Positions 26,148 through 34,265 of a stretch of 64,000 bases of DNA are shown one piece after another. The DNA comes from Pseudoalteromonas sp049257235 (GTDB lineage: Bacteria; Pseudomonadota; Gammaproteobacteria; Enterobacterales; Alteromonadaceae). The stretch is taken from assembly GCF_049257235.1 (NCBI RefSeq), contig NZ_JBMMUF010000008.1:1-64000 (forward strand). The letters run 5' to 3'. A model generated the notes under the pieces. The model searched no databases, was not told where the DNA came from, and worked only from the letters and a program-made list of their open reading frames with translations. Every line of letters starts with the position of its first letter. The first letter of the stretch is position 1. Both the position numbers and the translations under genes were made by a program.

Positions 26148-26918
26148 ATGGCGTCAGAGCAACCGGGTGAGGCGGATTTACAGCAACATTGGCAAAGTGC
26201 CATTATGCTCGGAGATATCCGTCATCGCCGTTTTGCACCTAAGTCTCATCATTTCAATTATCCACTGTATATGATGTGGGTAGACCTCGCTCATCCGCAG
26301 CAACTCAATGACGTGCACCCATTGCTCGGTACCTCTAAGTGGAAGTTACTACGCTTTGAGCAAAGCGACTATGTACCCCTTCAGCAAGGTGATGTCGTCA
26401 CTCGCGCGACAAAGCAGCTTCATGAGCTAGATGACAGCCTCCAGGTAGAACAGGTTTATTTACTGGGTCAATTACGTTGTTTTGGAGTGTATTTTTCGCC
26501 GGCCAATTTTTACTTCTTTCGCACCAAAGGTGCAGCGGGCTTTACCCATATGATGGCTGAGGTGAGCAACACTCCTTGGAATGAGCGTCACTATTATTTA
26601 GTTGATTTACATACTAAAGTGAACTTTAAGAAATGTTTTCACGTATCACCGTTTATGAATTTGGATATGCATTATCATTGGGTAGTCAAAGTGCTTACAG
26701 GGTCTATGCTTATTCATATTGAGAACAAACGTCAGCAAGAAAAACTTTTCGATGCGACGATGCGATTGCAGCGCCGCACCTTGAACAAACAAGCAGTCAG
26801 CGCACTATTAAAGCGATTTCCTGCCATGAGTTTAAGTATCGTAAAGGGGATCTACTGGCAAGCTGTAAAATTATTTTTAAAACGAGTGCCTTTTTACGCT
26901 CACCCTGGGAAAGAATGA
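26148..26918 (+). CDS. DUF1365 family protein
   Basis: 256 aa from ATG 26148, 5 bp after the FAD gene stop; the frame stays open further upstream inside that gene but the internal start fits family length. Conserved family blocks are GDIRHRRFAPKSHHFNYPLYM, RLLRFEQ-like KLLRFEQSDYV, FGVYFSPANFYFF, and PFMNLDMHYHW. DUF1365 proteins accompany the COG2907 oxidase and CFA-type methyltransferase in many marine bacteria. Reports connect this triad to unusual (for example furan or cyclopropane) fatty acids; the DUF1365 reaction itself is unknown. Confidence 0.85.
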   Translation: MASEQPGEADLQQHWQSAIMLGDIRHRRFAPKSHHFNYPLYMMWVDLAHPQQLNDVHPLLGTSKWKLLRFEQSDYVPLQQGDVVTRATKQLHELDDSLQVEQVYLLGQLRCFGVYFSPANFYFFRTKGAAGFTHMMAEVSNTPWNERHYYLVDLHTKVNFKKCFHVSPFMNLDMHYHWVVKVLTGSMLIHIENKRQQEKLFDATMRLQRRTLNKQAVSALLKRFPAMSLSIVKGIYWQAVKLFLKRVPFYAHPGKE

Positions 26919-28183
26919 TGGAAAGAGTTACTGAGGTAAAAGTTAACCCTAGTTTAAACTGGCGAACGAAATTAGCCAGACGTTTAGTGTATGGTGCATT
27001 GAACACGATCGAACATGGTTGCATTGAGCTTCATCAAAGCGACGAGCCGGTGCAAATATTTGGCGATAAGCACAGTGCTTTAAAAGCAACTGTCACTGTA
27101 AATGACCCGTTGATGTTTGCCGCATTTGCCTTTTCTGGCAGCATTGGCGCTGCCGAGTCTTTCATAGATGGCCATTGGCACTGTGACAACCTTACACGCT
27201 TAATCGAAATCTTTGCGATAAACCAAGATCAACTCGATGCCTTTGAACAGCGCTTTGCCTTTATAAGCGGTTTGATATATCGATTCAAACATCTGCGTAA
27301 TCGCAATAATACTTCTGGCTCTAAGCGTAACATTGTTGCGCATTACGACCTCGGCAACGAGCTGTATGAGTCTTTTTTGAGCGATGAGATGCTTTACTCT
27401 TGTGCCGTATACCCAGAAGCTGATGCGAGTCTCGAACAAGCACAGCAACATAAGCTCAAACTTATTTGTGAGCGAGCTCAGCTTAAAGATGGCGATAAGG
27501 TTGTAGAAATTGGTACTGGTTGGGGGGCATTCGCAATCTATGCAGCAAGTCATTACGACGTTCATGTTACCACTACCACAATCTCTGATGAGCAACACGA
27601 CTATGTGGCCGCAAAAATAGCGGCGCTGGGCCTACAAGACAAAATCACGCTATTGAAAAAAGACTACCGCTTGTTAGACGGGCAATACGATAAGTTGGTG
27701 TCGATAGAAATGATTGAGGCGGTAGGGCATGAGTATCTCAATGGTTTCTTCGCCAAATGCAATAGCTTACTTAAGCCAGATGGTGCCATGTTGCTCCAAG
27801 CTATTACCATTAATGATCAGCGCTATAGCACCTATGTAAAGCAGACTGATTTCATTCAGCAGTATATTTTCCCCGGCGGTTGCTTGGTGAGCGTGGATGA
27901 AATGAGCCGTCATTTACGTGCTAGTACGGGCCTGGTGATGCATGAACTACACGACATTGGTTTGCATTATGCACGTACCATAGCAGATTGGCGTGAACGT
28001 TTTGAAAAAGCATGGCCGCAGCTCCAAGGTGCTAAGTTCAACCAAGCGTTTTTCCGTTTGTGGCAATATTACTTGGCCTATTGTGAGGGCGCATTTCGTC
28101 AACGGGCGATAAGCACTGTGCATCTAGTGGCCCGTAAACAAGGATTTGTCAGTAATGACACGGCCATTGCGCTTAATTATTAA
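26915..28183 (+). CDS. Cyclopropane-fatty-acid synthase family methyltransferase
   Basis: 422 aa. The SAM-binding motif is VVEIGTGWGAFAIYAA; the substrate region has NIVAHYDLGNELYESFLSDE and MLYSCAVY, typical of CFA synthase/mycolic-acid-type enzymes; HEYLNGFFAKCNSLLKPDG follows. It should transfer a methylene or methyl group from S-adenosylmethionine to a phospholipid acyl chain at the membrane. It overlaps the DUF1365 gene (ATGATG at the stop). In a ChrR operon it fits membrane protection against singlet oxygen. Whether it makes a cyclopropane or another methylated product cannot be told from sequence. Confidence 0.92.
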   Translation: MMERVTEVKVNPSLNWRTKLARRLVYGALNTIEHGCIELHQSDEPVQIFGDKHSALKATVTVNDPLMFAAFAFSGSIGAAESFIDGHWHCDNLTRLIEIFAINQDQLDAFEQRFAFISGLIYRFKHLRNRNNTSGSKRNIVAHYDLGNELYESFLSDEMLYSCAVYPEADASLEQAQQHKLKLICERAQLKDGDKVVEIGTGWGAFAIYAASHYDVHVTTTTISDEQHDYVAAKIAALGLQDKITLLKKDYRLLDGQYDKLVSIEMIEAVGHEYLNGFFAKCNSLLKPDGAMLLQAITINDQRYSTYVKQTDFIQQYIFPGGCLVSVDEMSRHLRASTGLVMHELHDIGLHYARTIADWRERFEKAWPQLQGAKFNQAFFRLWQYYLAYCEGAFRQRAISTVHLVARKQGFVSNDTAIALNY

Positions 28184-28658
28184 TTTCCTACTATTTCAAA
28201 GCAGCTGGTGGGCTGCTTTTTTCTTTCAAAACGATGCGCTCATCGTGATGGTGGGTATTGCATTAGTGATGTTGATGCTATCTCATAAGCGCCGTCTTGA
28301 TGCATTACTGTGTGGGACATTCATTCTCGGTTGTGTGTTGGAGTTAGTAGCGAATCATTTGGGCTTGTTGCACTTTGACTCTCCTTTATTACCACTGTGG
28401 TTAGCCGCTTTGTGGGTAAGTTTGATACTAACCATCAACCATTCTTTGGACTTCATTAACTCCCTCAAAACGTGGCAATGTTTTGCTTTATGCTGGCTCG
28501 TTGCGCCATTAAGTTACCTTGGGGCAGCGAGATATGAGGTAATACAGGTGAGCGCTCCGTGGTGGTCTTTCTACCTATTTTACGGCTTTTTATGGGCGCT
28601 GACCTTTTCTGTGATTGTCGTGATCAATAAACGTCTTAACCACGTAATAATAAAATAA
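28155..28658 (+). CDS. DUF2878 membrane protein
   Basis: 167 aa, with five to six hydrophobic helices and the DUF2878 start FLLFQSSWWAAFF. An open frame begins earlier at TTG 28146, but ATG 28155 is the likely start; this overlaps the CFA gene by 29 bp. DUF2878 is an uncharacterised inner-membrane family typically linked to CFA/COG2907/DUF1365 clusters. Confidence 0.82.
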   Translation: MTRPLRLIINFLLFQSSWWAAFFFQNDALIVMVGIALVMLMLSHKRRLDALLCGTFILGCVLELVANHLGLLHFDSPLLPLWLAALWVSLILTINHSLDFINSLKTWQCFALCWLVAPLSYLGAARYEVIQVSAPWWSFYLFYGFLWALTFSVIVVINKRLNHVIIK

Positions 28659-28681
28659 TCGTTGTTAAGGAAATAGGTGCA

Positions 28682-29176
28682 ATGAAGCAGATGTCGTTTC
28701 GTTTTATTGGTTGTGTATTAATGCTGGCCTGTGTAAGTGCGCACGCAAACATGAAGCTGGTTGGTGAAGCCAAGCTAACCTACATGTTTTGGGATGTTTA
28801 CAATGCAACTTTGTATACCCCCACGGGACAATACCAGTTCGGGCAGCACCCTATGCGTTTAACCTTGACCTACCTTAGAGACTTCGAAGCAGAAGATATT
28901 GTCGAAGCAACGAAGGAGCAATGGCAAGAGTTGGGGCATCCAGAGTATGTGCAACTATTTTCGCAGCACATTGAACAGGCATGGCCCGACATAGCACAGG
29001 GTGATTCACTCACGTTTGAGACTAATGAGCACAGCATTGGCGCGTTTTATCATAATGATGAGTTTCTTGTATCCATCGATGACTCACAGTTCAGTGATGC
29101 GTTTACTGCTATCTGGCTTTCTGAGAAAACAACAGAGCCGAAATTACGGAAAAAACTCATTGGAGACGCAAAATGA
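28682..29176 (+). CDS. Chalcone-isomerase-like periplasmic protein
   Basis: 164 aa. A Sec signal peptide (MKQMSFRFIGCVLMLACVSAHA) is followed by a domain with KLTYMFWDVYNATLYTP and LTLTYLRDFEAEDIVEATKE, matching the bacterial chalcone-isomerase-like (Chalcone_3) family. This fold binds fatty acids in other organisms, so lipid carriage or chemistry is plausible, by inference. AAGGAA is upstream and the gene overlaps the next by 4 bp. Confidence 0.83.
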   Translation: MKQMSFRFIGCVLMLACVSAHANMKLVGEAKLTYMFWDVYNATLYTPTGQYQFGQHPMRLTLTYLRDFEAEDIVEATKEQWQELGHPEYVQLFSQHIEQAWPDIAQGDSLTFETNEHSIGAFYHNDEFLVSIDDSQFSDAFTAIWLSEKTTEPKLRKKLIGDAK

Positions 29177-29697
29177 AAAAATTTCTCCTCGGCGCCCTAG
29201 TATACCTGCTAGTTGGTTGTAGTGCGTCGATTGACGATTATGAGGGCAGTGAGCCTAACTTTGACTTCAAGCGTTTCTTTAACGGAGATCTCGTCGCCTA
29301 TGGGGTAGTGCAAGACTACACCGGCATGGTCACGCGTCGCTTCAAAGTAGACATGCAAGCCTCTTGGCAGGGCGATAACGGTATAATAGATGAGCAGTTT
29401 TACTACCAAGACGGAGAGACCGACGAGCGTGTTTGGAAGATTGCGCTAGGCGAAGATGGCACGCTCACAGGAACGGCAAATGATGTAATCGGTGTGGCCA
29501 AAGGAGAAACAAAAGGCGGTGCGTTTCATTGGCAGTACACATTGGCTATTCCACATGATGGCGATACCCTTGAGGTAAACCTTGATGACTGGATGTTTTT
29601 AGTCACCGAAACAAGGTTGATCAACCGCACTACTATTGATAAGTTGGGTATTGAAGTTGGTGAAATCACGCTGGTTATCGAAAAAGTTGAAAAATAA
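29173..29697 (+). CDS. DUF3833 lipoprotein
   Basis: 174 aa. MKKFLLGALVYLLVGCS is a lipoprotein signal (lipobox LVGC). The body has FDFKRFFNGDLVAYGVVQD, DEQFYYQDGETDERVWKI and NLDDWMFLVTETRLINRTTI, the conserved blocks of DUF3833. It is a predicted lipocalin-like outer-membrane lipoprotein that ends the ChrR operon; the ligand is unknown. Confidence 0.85.
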   Translation: MKKFLLGALVYLLVGCSASIDDYEGSEPNFDFKRFFNGDLVAYGVVQDYTGMVTRRFKVDMQASWQGDNGIIDEQFYYQDGETDERVWKIALGEDGTLTGTANDVIGVAKGETKGGAFHWQYTLAIPHDGDTLEVNLDDWMFLVTETRLINRTTIDKLGIEVGEITLVIEKVEK

Positions 29698-29718
29698 ACG
29701 TTTCGATCGAAGTTTTTT
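29697..29718 (+). terminator. Weak terminator after the ChrR operon
   Basis: GTTTCGATCGAAGT forms a short stem with a small GATC loop, followed by a run of T. Position right after the DUF3833 stop fits, but the stem is weak. Confidence 0.35.
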
Positions 29719-29811
29719 GCGAAAAATGTGTGGTTTGCAGTTGCCAAGTCAATAAAAATGCTTAAATATAGGTCTTGCTAAGGCAAAAAAATAACGAATA
29801 GGAATCAAACA

Positions 29812-30087
29812 ATGAATAAAGCTCAATTAGTCGAAAAAATTGCCAACGATGCAGAAATCTCAAAAGCTGCGGCTAGCCGTGCGTTAGATGCATTCACTGG
29901 TGCGGTAACTGACTCTTTGAAAGACGGTAACTCTGTAGCGCTAGTTGGTTTTGGTACTTTCTCTGTAAAAGAGCGTGCTGCTCGTACAGGTCGTAACCCA
30001 CAAACTGGTGCGGAAATTCAAATCGCAGCGGCAAACATCCCAAGCTTCAAGCCTGGTAAAGGTCTTAAAGATTCTGTAAATTCTTAA
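29812..30087 (+). CDS. hupB: Histone-like DNA-binding protein HU
   Basis: 91 aa, same length as E. coli HU-beta. The HU signature VALVGFGTFSVKERAARTGRNPQTGAEI is visible as GFGTFSVKERAARTGRNPQ with RNPQTG at the beta-arm tip, and KPGKGLKDSV at the end. It compacts and bends chromosomal DNA in the nucleoid as a dimer. It stands alone with its own terminator; AGGAA precedes the ATG. Confidence 0.95.
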   Translation: MNKAQLVEKIANDAEISKAAASRALDAFTGAVTDSLKDGNSVALVGFGTFSVKERAARTGRNPQTGAEIQIAAANIPSFKPGKGLKDSVNS

Positions 30088-30106
30088 TCTTACCGAATAT
30101 GTATTA

Positions 30107-30132
30107 GAAAGGGCCTTAATGGCCCTTTTTTT
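30107..30132 (+). terminator. Rho-independent terminator of hupB
   Basis: AAAGGGCC, loop TTAAT, GGCCCTTT and a run of T. Strong stem directly behind the HU gene. Confidence 0.9.
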
Positions 30133-30285
30133 ATGTGTGTACGTGTTGTCCATAAGCGCGTCTTATACCACAGATACCGGCGCACTCAGAGCGATTAGAC
30201 AGACAACATAAACCAGCAGCACTGTTCAACCCTGGCGTATCAATAGGGTTTGACCTTTAAGCCGATTACACTCTCAACATAAAGG

Positions 30286-30302
30286 CCAAATTTATCATTT
30301 GG
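30286..30302 (-). terminator. Possible terminator of ilvIH
   Basis: On the minus strand CCAAAT-GATAA-ATTTGG follows the ilvH stop codon, then CCTTTA. The T-run is poor. Confidence 0.35.
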
Positions 30303-30304
30303 TG

Positions 30305-30802
30305 TTAACCTTTTAGCGCTTTATCACCGCGGCCAAGGCCTATCGCGCCGGAGCGTACCACTTCAATAATGTCGCTCTCGTGGCGCAAGGTATCAAGGAA
30401 GGACTCTAACTTCTCAGAGCTCGCTGCTAGCTGTAGTGAGTAACTTATGCGGCCCATATCTAAGATGGCGCCACCGAACACATCAACGACACGGGTTACA
30501 GCTGCTCGCGTTTTCTCATCTTGTGCAATCACTTTTACTAGCAATAGCTCGCGTTCGATATGACTTTGTTCTGTTAAATCGATGACTTTAAGTACATCGA
30601 CGAGCTTATTTACTTGTTTGAGAATTTGCTCAAGCACGCGATCACCGCCTTTGGTGGTAATAGTGATACGTGACAAGGAGTTGTCATCGGTTGTACCTAC
30701 CGCGAGGCTGTCGATATTGTAAGCCCGTTGCGAGAAAAGACCGACAATGCGAGATAATGATCCCGGTTCGTTTTCTAATAGGATGGAAAGAATACGGCGC
30801 AT
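30305..30802 (-). CDS. ilvH: Acetolactate synthase small regulatory subunit
   Basis: 165 aa. The ACT domain starts RRILSILLENEPGSLSRIVGLFSQRAYNI and is followed by the ALS_ss_C domain with RELLLVKV and VFGGAILDMG. IlvH binds valine and confers feedback inhibition on the catalytic subunit IlvI. Its start overlaps the ilvI stop by one base, indicating translational coupling and stoichiometric assembly. Confidence 0.96.
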   Translation of the reverse strand: MRRILSILLENEPGSLSRIVGLFSQRAYNIDSLAVGTTDDNSLSRITITTKGGDRVLEQILKQVNKLVDVLKVIDLTEQSHIERELLLVKVIAQDEKTRAAVTRVVDVFGGAILDMGRISYSLQLAASSEKLESFLDTLRHESDIIEVVRSGAIGLGRGDKALKG

Positions 30803-32526
30803 TATGCTTTAACTCCTTTTTTCAGCCACATGTCATCAACGGCTCCAAATTTAATTTGCATTGGGTAAACGTGTTCAAGTTCATCAACTCGAATATCTAA
30901 AAACACGAGCCTATCGTTAATGCTGACCATTTTCTCAATTGCGGCATCAAGTTCATCGGGATGATCGACACGAATACCTACATGGCCGTAGCTCTCAACA
31001 AGTTTCACAAAATCCGGCAATGATTCCATATAGGATGATGAGTGACGACCGTTGTACATTAAGTCTTGCCACTGGCGTACCATGCCAAGCGAGCGGTTAT
31101 TTAGCGACACCACTTTGACGGCGAGGTTATATTGCAGGCAGGTGGAAAGCTCTTGAATATTCATTTGAATGGAGCCGTCACCCGTTACACATATCGACTC
31201 TTGGTCACGATAGGCAAGCTTTACACCCATCGCCGCAGGTAACCCAAAGCCCATGGTGCCAAGGCCACCAGAGTTGATCCATTGACGCGGCTTTTTAAAT
31301 GGATAGTACTGTGCCGCAAACATTTGGTGCTGACCTACGTCAGAGCTAATGTATGCGTCCCCATTTGTAGCCTGATACAGCTTTTGAATAACTGTCTGCG
31401 GCTTTATTTTGTCTTTGCCTTCACTAAAACTTAAGCACTTTTGCTCTCGCCAACTGGTGATCTGGCGCCACCAATCTTCTTGCGCATGTCTATCGATGCT
31501 TTGCGCAGACTTGTCTATCGCAGTCAGTAACTGATCAAGGACCACATCAAGGCTACCCACTACGGGAATGTGTGCGCTAATGGTTTTTGAGATGGACGTA
31601 GGGTCTACATCCACATGCACGATGGTGGCGTTAGGGCAAAACTTCTGCACATTATTGGTAACACGATCATCAAAACGAGCACCGAGCGCGAGGATAACAT
31701 CCGCATTGGCCATCGCTTTGTTGGCCTCTAATGTTCCGTGCATACCGAGCATACCGATAAAGTTAGGGTGTTCGCCACTGATCCCCCCTAATCCCATTAG
31801 CGTGTTTGTACACGGTGCATTGAGTGTTTCCACAAGTTCAGTAAGCTTGTCACTGGTATTGGATAAAATGATGCCGCCGCCCGAGTAGATAACTAATTTT
31901 TTCGCATCGAGTAACGTGCTTACGGCCTTCTTGATTTGCTTAGGGTGGCCTTTCTTACTGGGGTTGTAAGTGCGAATTGCGACCTCGTGTGGCATTTCAA
32001 ACGGGAACTTAGTTGCTGGGTTCAAAATATCTTTGGGAAGCTCAACGACTACGGGGCCGGGGCGCCCTGTGCTAGCGATATAAAACGCTTTGGCCAAAAT
32101 AGTCGGAATTTCCTGAGCATTACGGCAGTTAAAGCTGTGTTTTACGATGGGGCGAGAACAGCCAACAATGTCAGTTTCTTGAAAGGCGTCGTCACCAATC
32201 AAGTTGCTAGGTACTTGCCCTGAGATCACCACCATAGGGATAGAGTCCATGTAGGCAGTCGCTATGCCTGTGATGCAGTTAGTGGCCCCCGGCCCCGAAG
32301 TAGCAAGTACTACGCCTACTTTGCCTGTTGCTCTAGCATAGCCATCAGCCATATGAGTCGCTGCTTGCTCATGGCGTACCAAGATGTGTTCGATGTCGTC
32401 TTGTTCAAATAATGCATCGTACAAGTCCAGCACCGTGCCCCCGGGATAGCCGAAAATGTACTGTACTCCTAGTGTTTTCAATGCGCCGACAACGAGTTCC
32501 CCGCCGTTGAATTGTTGCTCATTCAT
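30802..32526 (-). CDS. ilvI: Acetolactate synthase large catalytic subunit
   Basis: 574 aa from ATG 32526; an in-frame ATG at 32532 is less well placed relative to GAGGA. ThDP enzyme with YPGGTVLDLYDAL, catalytic Glu in VRHEQAATHMADGYAR, GPGATN, and the ThDP motif GDGSIQMNIQEL with LNNRSLGMV. It condenses two pyruvates to acetolactate or pyruvate with 2-oxobutyrate, the first common step of Val/Leu/Ile synthesis. A leader peptide rich in Leu and Val and a terminator precede it, so it is under attenuation. Confidence 0.96.
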   Translation of the reverse strand: MNEQQFNGGELVVGALKTLGVQYIFGYPGGTVLDLYDALFEQDDIEHILVRHEQAATHMADGYARATGKVGVVLATSGPGATNCITGIATAYMDSIPMVVISGQVPSNLIGDDAFQETDIVGCSRPIVKHSFNCRNAQEIPTILAKAFYIASTGRPGPVVVELPKDILNPATKFPFEMPHEVAIRTYNPSKKGHPKQIKKAVSTLLDAKKLVIYSGGGIILSNTSDKLTELVETLNAPCTNTLMGLGGISGEHPNFIGMLGMHGTLEANKAMANADVILALGARFDDRVTNNVQKFCPNATIVHVDVDPTSISKTISAHIPVVGSLDVVLDQLLTAIDKSAQSIDRHAQEDWWRQITSWREQKCLSFSEGKDKIKPQTVIQKLYQATNGDAYISSDVGQHQMFAAQYYPFKKPRQWINSGGLGTMGFGLPAAMGVKLAYRDQESICVTGDGSIQMNIQELSTCLQYNLAVKVVSLNNRSLGMVRQWQDLMYNGRHSSSYMESLPDFVKLVESYGHVGIRVDHPDELDAAIEKMVSINDRLVFLDIRVDELEHVYPMQIKFGAVDDMWLKKGVKA

Positions 32527-32536
32527 CCTCATTCCT

Positions 32537-32568
32537 CAAAAAAAAACCCCCGCATGGTTGCGGGGGTT
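32537..32568 (-). terminator. ilv attenuator terminator
   Basis: Minus strand: AACCCCCGCA, loop ACCA, TGCGGGGGTT and a run of at least nine T. It sits 11 bp upstream of ilvI and downstream of the leader peptide stop, the classical attenuator position. Confidence 0.9.
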
Positions 32569-32589
32569 GATTCGTTACTTAATGTCAGT

Positions 32590-32658
32590 TCACGCACGCC
32601 CCGCAGTCTGGTTAAAGACCACCACTAGCAGCACTACGAGAACTAACATTGTTGACAT
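32590..32658 (-). CDS. ilv leader peptide (22 aa)
   Basis: A minus-strand ATG at 32658 opens a 22-codon frame. Its middle is LVLVVLLVVV (ten consecutive Leu/Val), ending with TGA at 32590. Such runs of regulatory codons are the hallmark of the branched-chain amino-acid attenuators: ribosome stalling at scarce Leu/Val-tRNA favours the antiterminator and thus ilvIH expression. The E. coli ilvIH operon is instead controlled by Lrp, whereas ilvBN and ilvGMEDA are attenuated; this organism uses attenuation for ilvIH. Confidence 0.85.
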   Translation of the reverse strand: MSTMLVLVVLLVVVFNQTAGRA

Positions 32659-32710
32659 GACGTGTCCTAATTTATTAATCAAGTTTGTGACTAAATTCGT
32701 TACGCCTCTA

Positions 32711-32739
32711 TTGTTATTTTTTTTACCTGCGCGCGTCAA
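32711..32739 (-). promoter_or_regulatory. Candidate promoter of the ilv leader
   Basis: Minus strand TTGACG (32739-32734), 17 bp, TAACAA (32716-32711). The -35 is good and the -10 weak. It would put the start site about 45 nt before the leader peptide ATG. Confidence 0.45.
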
Positions 32740-32832
32740 CCTTGTTTTGATGTTTTTTTGGATAAAATATTCAAATGGGTAATATTAAATCGGTTATTAA
32801 GAGATAGAAATTTCATTTTGATTTTATTTAAT

Positions 32833-32862
32833 GAAAAAAAAGACCAACATGATGTTGGCCTT
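32833..32862 (-). terminator. Terminator of isocitrate dehydrogenase gene
   Basis: Minus strand AAGGCCAAC-ATCAT-GTTGGTCTT followed by a T-run; nine pairs with one G-T. Confidence 0.85.
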
Positions 32863-32888
32863 TAAACTATTTATTCGTGCTTTGCTGA

Positions 32889-33896
32889 TTATAGGCGTTC
32901 AATAACCGCTGCTGTGAAATCAGTTGTGCCGTGCTCTCCGCCTAGGTCGCGTGTAGTACGGTCACCTGTTTTGATAACGTCTGCGACAGCGTTGCGAATG
33001 CGATCTGCTGTCTCACCCATTTCTAGGTATTCAAGCATTTGAATTGCAGCAAGGATCACGGATGTTGGGTTAGCCAGATTTTTACCAGCGATATCAGGTG
33101 CACTACCGTGTACCGCTTCAAAAATAGCAGCATCTTCACCAATGTTTGCACCAGGCGCCATGCCCAGACCACCCACAAGACCTGCACATAAGTCAGATAG
33201 AATGTCACCGAATAGGTTTGTCGTTACAATAACGTCAAACTCTTCAGGGCTCATAACAAGCTTCATACATGTTGCATCAACAATCATCTCTGCTGATTCA
33301 ATATCAGGGTAACGCTCACCAACTTCACGCGCTACTTTTAAGAATAAGCCAGATGTTGATTTAAGGATGTTCGCTTTGTGAACTGCTGTTACTTTCTTAC
33401 GGCCTTCACGGCGCGCTAGTTCATATGCAAAAGTAACGATCTTTTCAGCACCTTCGCGGGTGATTTTTGACATCGCTTCAGCTTCGTTGCCATCTTCTGA
33501 AACAACTTGACCAAGACCTGAGTACATACCCTGTGTATTTTCACGGATAGTGATGATATCGATGTCATCGTAACGCGCTTTAGTACCAGCAAATGATTTT
33601 ACCGGGCGCACGTTTGCATAGAGGTTGAACTGCTTGCGAAGCGTTACGTTGATAGACGTAAAGCCTTCGCCCACTGGCGTTGTAAGCGGGCCTTTTAATG
33701 TAATTTTGTTACGCTCAATGGCTTCAAGTGTATCAGGTGGAAGTAGTTCACCTGTTTTTTCAAGCGCAGCAAGACCTGCATCAACGTATTCGTAGTTAAA
33801 GTCACAACCTGCGGCATTGAGGATTTCAATTGCAGATTCGATGATGCTTGGACCGATGCCATCGCCTTTGATGACGGTAATGGTTTGCTTAGCCAT
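32889..33896 (-). CDS. NAD-type isocitrate dehydrogenase
   Basis: 335 aa, much shorter than NADP-specific Icd of E. coli (416 aa). Family residues: GDGIGPSIIESAIEIL at the start, TSINVTLRKQF with the substrate Ser, TIRENTQGMYSG, and the decarboxylase signature NLFGDILSDLCAGLVGGLG, with EAVHGSAPDIAG near the end. It oxidatively decarboxylates isocitrate to 2-oxoglutarate in the TCA cycle, most likely with NAD, as in other short bacterial IDHs; isopropylmalate dehydrogenase is a relative but lies in leu operons. Own terminator, AAGGAA site, and a palindrome in the upstream region. Confidence 0.88.
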   Translation of the reverse strand: MAKQTITVIKGDGIGPSIIESAIEILNAAGCDFNYEYVDAGLAALEKTGELLPPDTLEAIERNKITLKGPLTTPVGEGFTSINVTLRKQFNLYANVRPVKSFAGTKARYDDIDIITIRENTQGMYSGLGQVVSEDGNEAEAMSKITREGAEKIVTFAYELARREGRKKVTAVHKANILKSTSGLFLKVAREVGERYPDIESAEMIVDATCMKLVMSPEEFDVIVTTNLFGDILSDLCAGLVGGLGMAPGANIGEDAAIFEAVHGSAPDIAGKNLANPTSVILAAIQMLEYLEMGETADRIRNAVADVIKTGDRTTRDLGGEHGTTDFTAAVIERL

Positions 33897-34265
33897 TTGA
33901 CGTATTCCTTAAAACTGAAAGATATTACCAATCAACTCACATAGCTAATCATTCTAGCGGGCGAAATATGGTGCTCACGGCGTTAAATTTTTTCTATGTA
34001 GAATAACTACATAAGAAAAACTTTGCCTTGTTATCACATCATTTATCCAGCGCTATACCTGATCACATATTTAAGATGATTGGTATGAGACCGACACCAA
34101 AACATACCGCACATATTGATGTGGGTATTGAAAGCTAAAAGTGGTGGCGGCTAATTTACGTGAGAATTCAGGGGCGATTTATAGCAGTTCACCCCTATTT
34201 TTTCCAGTATATCCCATTTAAATATATGTTATACCCAACATAAATATGGTGAATTATGGCGAGAT
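33897..34265. other. Intergenic region upstream of isocitrate dehydrogenase
   Basis: About 370 bp between two minus-strand genes. It holds the isocitrate dehydrogenase promoter region with a 17-bp palindrome at 33996-34012; I see no further gene, RNA or repeat. Confidence 0.55.
33996..34012. promoter_or_regulatory. Palindromic operator candidate before isocitrate dehydrogenase
   Basis: ATGTAG-AATAA-CTACAT, a perfect 6+5+6 dyad 100 bp upstream of the start codon, extended by TTCT and AGAA at the flanks. TGTA...TACA half sites with this spacing resemble HexR sites that control central carbon genes in Alteromonadales. HexR assignment is inferred. Confidence 0.4.

Noticed and set aside
27200..27598. 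132-aa minus-strand frame opposite the CFA-type gene
   Set aside because: Shadow of the methyltransferase coding frame; no ribosome site and no recognisable protein features.
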